From Chloroflexota bacterium (lineage in GTDB: Bacteria; Chloroflexota; Limnocylindria; QHBO01), in the NCBI GenBank assembly GCA_029865285.1, contig JAOUHE010000006.1:1-27039 (forward strand): a stretch of DNA of 27,039 bases, read 5' to 3'. A program made the translations under genes and the position numbers. The notes under the pieces are model-generated. The model was not told the origin of the DNA. It did no database searches and saw only the letters and a list, made by a program, of their open reading frames with translations. Shown one piece after another: positions 22,614 to 27,039 of the stretch (positions are counted from its first letter, which is position 1; every line of letters starts with the position of its first letter).

Positions 22614-23467
22614 CCGGTCAGACCCTCAGCTTCGGCGCGCTCGATCGAGGCCAGCGAATCGTCGCTCGTGCCGCTTCCCTCTCCGCTGCGCAGCGCCTCG
22701 CGCACCTGGGTCACCATCTCGAAGTAGCGGCGACTCTCGCGCGTCTCGACCCCGCGGGGACGAGGCAGGTCGACCTCGACGATCCGCGTGATCCGTCCGG
22801 GTCGCGCGCTCATCACCACCACGCGGCTCGACAGGAAGACTGCCTCGGGGATGGAGTGCGTCACGAAGACCACGGTGATGCCGGTCTGCTCCCAGATGCG
22901 GAGCACCTCGGAATTCATCCGCTCGCGGGTCATCTCGTCGAGCGCGCCGAACGGTTCGTCCATGAGCAGGATCGCGGGGGAGAAGGTGAGCGCCCGGGCG
23001 ATCGCCACGCGCTGTTGCATCCCCCCGGAGAGCTGGTACGGGTAGTGCCGCGCAAAGTCCGGCAGTTCCACGAGCTCGAGCATCTCCGCGACCCGGGCGT
23101 CGCGCGCAGTGCGCTCCTGCCCGGTCAGCTCCAGGGGCAGTCGCACGTTCTCCTCGACGGTGCGCCAGTCAAAGAGGACCGGCGCCTGGAAGACCATCCC
23201 GTAATCGCGGTCGAGCCGAGCCTGGGGTGCCGGCTTGCCGTTGACGGTGACCACCCCGGCGCTCGGCTGGGTCAGGTCGCCGATCAGCCGCAGCAGCGTC
23301 GACTTCCCGCAGCCGGACGGACCGATGAGCGAGACGAACTCGCCGCGTCGCAGATCCAGGTCGATCCCGGTCAGGGCCGTCATGGTGGCCCCACCCGGAA
23401 GCGCGAAGTCCTTGTCGACCCCGGCGAGGCTCACTACTGGCACATCGGTCACCCGTTCTCCTGTCAT
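22610..23467 (-). CDS. ABC transporter ATP-binding protein (SsuB/TauB/ThiZ-like)
   Basis: A 285-residue importer ATPase of the COG1116 group. It has Walker A GPSGCGKST, Q-loop MVFQAPVLFDWRTVEENV, signature LSGGMQQRVAIARAL, Walker B ILLMDEPFGALDE and H-loop FVTHSIPEAV, with the usual C-terminal ARPGRITRIVEVDLPRPR. It energises uptake through the two permeases flanking it. ATG 23467 overlaps the stop of the upstream permease (ATGA) and was chosen for that reason; GTG 23452, five codons later, has a better AGGAG five bases ahead and is a fair alternative. The long upstream reading frame to 23746 is antisense noise. Confidence 0.93.
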   Translation of the reverse strand: MTGERVTDVPVVSLAGVDKDFALPGGATMTALTGIDLDLRRGEFVSLIGPSGCGKSTLLRLIGDLTQPSAGVVTVNGKPAPQARLDRDYGMVFQAPVLFDWRTVEENVRLPLELTGQERTARDARVAEMLELVELPDFARHYPYQLSGGMQQRVAIARALTFSPAILLMDEPFGALDEMTRERMNSEVLRIWEQTGITVVFVTHSIPEAVFLSSRVVVMSARPGRITRIVEVDLPRPRGVETRESRRYFEMVTQVREALRSGEGSGTSDDSLASIERAEAEGLTG

Positions 23468-24360
23468 CCGGCGCTGGCCTCGGGTCGGCCGCGGAGAACA
23501 CGCAGTTCGACCAGACGAACGAGGCTGTAGAAGCTCACGCCCAGGAGCGCCGCGACGAAGATGGCGCCCCACAGCTTGGACGGGTTGGTGATGTACTGCT
23601 GGTTGAACTCGATGATCGACCAGCCCAGGCCGCCCTGGATGGCGCCCGGCCCCTCTCCGATGATCGCGCCCACGATGCTGGCGGTGGCGGTGATCTTCAG
23701 CGCGGTGAACAGGTACGGGAGCGAGGCGGGAAGGCGCAGTTTCCACAGGATGGTGCGCCGAGACGCCGCGAATGAGCGCATCAGTTCCAGTGCCCGCGGA
23801 TCAGGCGAACGCAGCCCGCGGATCATGGCGATCGTCACCGGGAAGAAGGTCAGGTACGTGGCGATGATCACCACGCTCAGGACGTTGTTGCCAAAGAAGA
23901 AGACGATCATCGGCGCCAGCGCCACGATGGGGATCGTCTGGCTGGCCACGACGTACGGGACGAAGGCACGCTCGAGCAGCTGCGAGTGCACGAACGCGGC
24001 GGCGAGAGCCATGCCGAGCGCGCCGCCGAGGACGAAGCCGATGGCGGCCTCGCGCCAGGTGTAGAGCGCCTTGAGCAGCAGATATACGAACAGCGACTGA
24101 TCGGCATTGCGCCGGTACGGCCCGATCATGGTGCCGACGATGTCCCACACGTGCGGAAGGCCCTGGTCATTGAGGACGTTGAACTTCAGCGGCGGGCGCC
24201 ACTCCCAGCCGAAATAGCGCCACGGGTCGCCGCCGATGAACTTGGCCGCCTCCCAGACGACGAGCAGCCCGACCACGAAGAGCAGGTAGATCCGCGCCCG
24301 CCCCAGCCTCGACCGGACCGGGGGCCCCGCGGCCGGGATGACCTCAGGCGATCGCCGCAT
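23464..24360 (-). CDS. ABC transporter permease (second, longer BPD-type)
   Basis: A 298-residue permease of the same COG0600 group as its neighbour but longer, with an insertion after the first helix (IYLLFVVGLLVVWEAAKFI) carrying a hydrophilic stretch of about 50 residues (WRYFGWEWRPPLKFNVLND). The EAA loop is LELMRSFAASRRTILWKLRL followed by ASLPYLFTALKI. About six helices are predicted. ATG 24360 lies 17 bases inside the end of the aminotransferase gene, so translation is coupled. Upstream reading beyond this start repeats the aminotransferase in another frame and was rejected. It pairs with the permease at 21816-22613 in one importer. Confidence 0.9.
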   Translation of the reverse strand: MRRSPEVIPAAGPPVRSRLGRARIYLLFVVGLLVVWEAAKFIGGDPWRYFGWEWRPPLKFNVLNDQGLPHVWDIVGTMIGPYRRNADQSLFVYLLLKALYTWREAAIGFVLGGALGMALAAAFVHSQLLERAFVPYVVASQTIPIVALAPMIVFFFGNNVLSVVIIATYLTFFPVTIAMIRGLRSPDPRALELMRSFAASRRTILWKLRLPASLPYLFTALKITATASIVGAIIGEGPGAIQGGLGWSIIEFNQQYITNPSKLWGAIFVAALLGVSFYSLVRLVELRVLRGRPEASAG

Positions 24361-25675
24361 CGGTCGCGTCGAGGGCCCGGTCGATGATCGCGAACCCCTC
24401 GCGCAGCTGATCCTCGGTGATGCACAGCGGCGGGTTGGTGAAGGCCTGGTTCCAGTGGAACATGGTGTACAGGCCGTCGGCCCGCAGGCGCGCGTCGAGC
24501 GCCTGCATCTCCGGCGAGGTGCCATTGAAGGGCGCCATCGGCTCCATCGTCTCGCGAGAACGCACCAGCTCGAAGATCCCGAACAGGCCGATGCTGCGCA
24601 CGGTCCCAACGCTCGGGTGCCGCGCCTGGAGCCCTGCCAGCAGCTCCTTCATCACCGGGTCGAGGCGTGCGGCGTTTCCAACGAGGTCGTCGTCGCGCAG
24701 GACGTTGACCGCGGCGATGGCCGCGGCGCAGCTGATCGGATGGGACGAGTAGGTGAGGCCGCCGAAGTAGACGCGCTCGTTGAAGTGCTCGGCGATCTTG
24801 GGACTCATCGCCACCGCGCCGAGCGGCATGTACGAGCTGGTCAGTCCCTTGGCCATGGTCAGCAGGTCGGGGACCACGTTCCAGTGATCGACGGCGAACC
24901 AGCGCCCGGTGCGGCCGAAGCCGGCCATCACCTCGTCGGCGATCATGACGATGCCGTACCTGGTGCACAGCTCGCGGATCCCCTGGAGGTATCCGTCGGG
25001 CGGGATCAGGATCCCGTTCGTCCCGGTGACGGTCTCCATGATGAAGGCGGCGATGGTGTGCGGCCCCTCGTACTGCATCACCTCTTCGATGTAGGCGAGG
25101 TGCTCGTCGACCGGTTCGGCCTCGCTGCGCGCCCAGCGCCACGGGTCGAGGACGCGGATGATGCCTGGGATGCCTGGCTCATTCGCCCAGCGTCGTGGGT
25201 CGCCGGTGACGCTGATCGCTCCGGCGGTCGCGCCGTGGTACGAGCGGTGATAGGCGATCACCTTCTGGCGTCCGGTGTACATGCGCGCCATGCGCAGCGC
25301 GTTCTCGTTCGCCTCGGCGCCGCCGAGGGTGAAGAAGAACCGATTCAGGTCGCCCGGCGTGATCTCGGCGAGGAGCTGGCCCAGCCGGCCGCGGACCTCG
25401 GTGGCGAACTGCGGGGCGGCGAAGGCCAGCTTGTGGGCCTGCTCGGCGATGGCATCGGCCACGCGCTTGTCGCCATGGCCGATGTTGACGCTCATCAACT
25501 GCGAGTTGAAGTCGATGTAGCGCTTGCCGTCGGGGTCCCAGAAGTGGATCCCCTCGGCGCGGTCAATGACGATCGGGTTGATCTTGGCCTGTGCCGACCA
25601 GGAGAAGAAGGTGTACTCGCGGTTGAGGCGCAGGATTTCGTCGGTGGTGAGCCGATCGGTGGAGGTGACGGTCAT
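24344..25675 (-). CDS. class III PLP-dependent aminotransferase (omega-amino acid type)
   Basis: A 443-residue aminotransferase of the class III fold. The start FFSWSAQAKINPIVIDRAEG recalls taurine- or beta-alanine-pyruvate transaminases. FFFTLGGAEANENALRMARM, YHRSYHGATAGA, IADEVMAGFGRTG (the PLP-ring Asp) and MAKGLTSSYMPLGAV (Schiff-base Lys276) are the standard landmarks, followed by FGGLTYSSHPISCAAA. It transfers an amino group from an omega-amino acid or amine to a keto acid, probably pyruvate; the substrate is not determined. ATG 25675 has GAGG five bases upstream. As first gene of the operon with an NMT1/THI5-like importer, it may act on the imported compound or its breakdown product, for example beta-alanine from pyrimidines or an aminosulfonate. 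Confidence 0.92.
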   Translation of the reverse strand: MTVTSTDRLTTDEILRLNREYTFFSWSAQAKINPIVIDRAEGIHFWDPDGKRYIDFNSQLMSVNIGHGDKRVADAIAEQAHKLAFAAPQFATEVRGRLGQLLAEITPGDLNRFFFTLGGAEANENALRMARMYTGRQKVIAYHRSYHGATAGAISVTGDPRRWANEPGIPGIIRVLDPWRWARSEAEPVDEHLAYIEEVMQYEGPHTIAAFIMETVTGTNGILIPPDGYLQGIRELCTRYGIVMIADEVMAGFGRTGRWFAVDHWNVVPDLLTMAKGLTSSYMPLGAVAMSPKIAEHFNERVYFGGLTYSSHPISCAAAIAAVNVLRDDDLVGNAARLDPVMKELLAGLQARHPSVGTVRSIGLFGIFELVRSRETMEPMAPFNGTSPEMQALDARLRADGLYTMFHWNQAFTNPPLCITEDQLREGFAIIDRALDATDAAIA

Positions 25676-25696
25676 CGGTACCTCGTAAGGCGCTCA

Positions 25697-25725
25697 GCGT
25701 GTGGGGCCCCGATTACACCACACGC
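25697..25725 (-). promoter_or_regulatory. inverted-repeat operator overlapping the putative aminotransferase operon promoter
   Basis: GCGTGTGG (25697-25704) and CCACACGC (25718-25725) are perfect 8-bp half-sites, 21 bases centre to centre, about two helical turns. The 13-base spacer holds a minus-strand -10-like TGTAAT (25717-25712), which would place transcription start near 25705, about 30 bases before the aminotransferase ATG. This geometry suits a dimeric regulator blocking the promoter. The -35 region is weak. No regulator gene lies beside it in the window. Confidence 0.5.
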
Positions 25726-25781
25726 CGGAACCTCGCTTGGCCCCGCCGCGGCTGACGTCGCCACCGGCGTCGGGGGATCCA

Positions 25782-26906
25782 TCACTCGTGCTGGAGATGC
25801 AGCGGCTTGAGTCCGGTCAATCCCACGGCCACCACGACGGCATCATCGCCGGGCTCCAGGATGAAGCTCGCCGGCGGGTTGGTGATCGAGCCGCCGCCGC
25901 GGCTGATGGACAGGAGCGTGGCGTGATGCTCGCTGCGCAGAACGGCCGACAGCTCGTCCACGGAGAGCCCGGTGTACCGATCCGGTAGTGCGACCCGGTA
26001 CAGCTCAGAGCCTTCGCCGCCCGAGACCAGGTCGGTCACGATCCCGGTCAGGCCGGGGTACAGGGCGGAGCGAGCCAGCAGGCGCGACGCCAGGCGCGAG
26101 GTGACGAGCACCTCGTCCGCATGCGCCTGCTTGAAATGCTCGACGTGGACGGGGCTGTTGGCCTCGACCACGGTCCGCACCTGGGGCGCCACCGACTCGA
26201 TCGCCATCACGCACAGGATCGAGCGCATGTCGGCTTCGTCAGTCGAGGCTGCGGGGAAGACGATGGCGCTGGTGGCCTCGCGGATGCCTGCGCGATCGAG
26301 GTCATCGACCCGGGTGATGTCGCCGCGAACGAAGTAGACGCCCTCGCCGGCGGGGTTCCGCTCGCTGTCGTGGAGGACCACGACCATGGCTCGGTACTCA
26401 TCGCCCTTGAGCTCCCCGATCAGGTCGCGCGCGGTCGTGTTCCACCCGCACACGACGATGTGGTCCCGAAAGCCGGCGGCACCCATTCCCTGGCCCTCCT
26501 TCAGCAGATAGTCGATCACAAACCCCACCACCGCACCCGTCATGGCTGCCACGAGCGCCACGCCGAAGAAGGCAAGCACCCAGCTCACGATGAAGCCACC
26601 GAAGCTGGTGACATAGCTCGAGTCTCCCGAGCCGATGACGGTGGTGACCGCCCAGTACAGCGTGCTGCCGATCCCGCCCACGGTCAGCTTTCCCTCGAAC
26701 AGCGCCACGAACACGGTGGCGGCCGCAACGAATGCGGCGACCGCGCTGAGCAGACTCAAGAAGAAGTGGCGGTCCAGCCCGCGGCCGATCCGTCTGGCAT
26801 GGAACGAGACGCGCCGCAGAAGCGGCACGTTAATCAACGCCGTCAAGCGGGCAGGCAGTATTCGCACTGGTGCCGGGAGTGTACCGACGGCGCGAACCGT
26901 CGTCAC
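25782..26906 (-). CDS. two-TM ion channel with RCK (TrkA-N/TrkA-C) domains
   Basis: A 374-residue channel subunit, expected to act as a tetramer in the inner membrane. A basic N-terminus leads to TM1 (48-70), a pore loop with filter region at 89-95, and TM2 (104-134). An RCK domain begins at HIVVCGWNTTARDLIGEL (near 149), and a TrkA-C-like region fills about 285-374 (LPDRYTGLSVDELSAVL). MthK- and Kch-type proteins gate K+ in response to ligands. The filter here reads TVIGSGD, where classical K+ channels have TVGYGD, so selectivity may differ. The start is GTG 26906 with a weak GAGG 13 bases upstream; GTG codons further in are possible. It sits between the partial PLP-enzyme gene and the aminotransferase operon, on the same strand but with its own spacing. 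Confidence 0.87.
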   Translation of the reverse strand: MTTVRAVGTLPAPVRILPARLTALINVPLLRRVSFHARRIGRGLDRHFFLSLLSAVAAFVAAATVFVALFEGKLTVGGIGSTLYWAVTTVIGSGDSSYVTSFGGFIVSWVLAFFGVALVAAMTGAVVGFVIDYLLKEGQGMGAAGFRDHIVVCGWNTTARDLIGELKGDEYRAMVVVLHDSERNPAGEGVYFVRGDITRVDDLDRAGIREATSAIVFPAASTDEADMRSILCVMAIESVAPQVRTVVEANSPVHVEHFKQAHADEVLVTSRLASRLLARSALYPGLTGIVTDLVSGGEGSELYRVALPDRYTGLSVDELSAVLRSEHHATLLSISRGGGSITNPPASFILEPGDDAVVVAVGLTGLKPLHLQHE

Positions 26907-26957
26907 CGTGCTTGCGCTGCCTCTCGGCCTCGGAGTCGTCTCGATCGCGACCGGAGC

Positions 26958-27039
26958 TCAGCCGCGCACCGCGCTGAAGATCGCGTCTGCCGTGCGGTCG
27001 ATATCGGTCTCGGTGGTTGACCAGTTGCTGACGCTGATG
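26958..27039 (-). CDS. C-terminal fragment of a PLP-dependent enzyme (decarboxylase/aminotransferase-like)
   Basis: Reading leftward from the window edge, 26 complete codons end in TGA at 26958. The peptide contains ISVSNWSTTETDIDRTADAI, the kind of ending seen in group II PLP-dependent decarboxylases and related fold-type I enzymes (xRxSxSNWxTTxxDxDR). The gene begins outside the window, so its function is not assigned further. It ends 51 bases before the channel gene start on the same strand. Confidence 0.6.
   Translation of the reverse strand, partial: ISVSNWSTTETDIDRTADAIFSAVRG

Noticed and set aside
1..27039. CRISPR arrays, insertion sequences, tRNA or rRNA genes
   Set aside because: No regularly spaced repeats, transposase-like products, terminal inverted repeats or tRNA-like cloverleaf sequences were recognised on reading both strands.

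Overview
The window is dense, very GC-rich bacterial DNA. Genes are packed into short operons, four-base ATGA/GTGA overlaps are frequent and many starts are GTG. There is no rRNA, tRNA, insertion sequence, phage or CRISPR signal. The gene families (split three-subunit proton-pumping transhydrogenase, paired universal-stress domains, cyclase-ATPase-TPR regulator, GT81- and GT78-type glycerate glycosyltransferases, RCK channel) and the base composition fit a free-living Chloroflexota bacterium, perhaps of the Limnocylindria type. That placement is inference; an actinobacterial relative cannot be excluded.

Layout. Positions 29-3681 (minus strand): a DMT-type exporter, imidazolonepropionase (hutI), a possible 12-codon leader ORF and a flavoprotein disulfide reductase that lacks the usual His-Glu pair. 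Positions 3757-6378 (plus): a large signalling protein with class III cyclase, STAND-type ATPase and TPR-like regions. Positions 6375-10371 (minus): two ATPase/permease pairs of ABC-2 export type. Positions 10480-14075 (plus): pntAA-pntAB-pntB plus a HAD-family protein. Positions 14072-18527 (minus): a tightly overlapped three-gene set for glycerate-linked sugars. Positions 18717-20527 (plus, divergent): a CBS-pair protein overlapping an ArsB/NhaD/SLC13-type membrane transporter, ending in a strong hairpin. Positions 20598-25675 (minus): a class III aminotransferase, two permeases, an ATPase and an NMT1/THI5-like binding lipoprotein. Positions 25782-26906 (minus): a two-TM ion channel with RCK domain. 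Positions 26958-27039: the C-terminal end of a probable PLP-dependent enzyme that continues past the window.

The most interesting part is 14072-18527. A glycosyltransferase resembling mannosylglycerate/glucosylglycerate synthase (GT78-like, expected acceptor D-glycerate), a fusion of two universal-stress domains to a glucosyl-3-phosphoglycerate synthase (expected acceptor 3-phosphoglycerate) and a glycerate kinase (D-glycerate to phosphoglycerate) are translationally coupled. All three act at the glycerate/phosphoglycerate node, so this looks like a stress-gated compatible-solute module with two entry routes. The divergent CBS-regulated transporter would fit an osmotic or ionic role. The second theme is the aminotransferase-ABC importer operon, which resembles sets used for pyrimidine-like or aminated compounds. 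It carries a symmetric 8-bp inverted repeat around its putative promoter and a compact predicted RNA three-way junction in front of the binding-protein gene. No gene-free stretch exceeds 300 bases.
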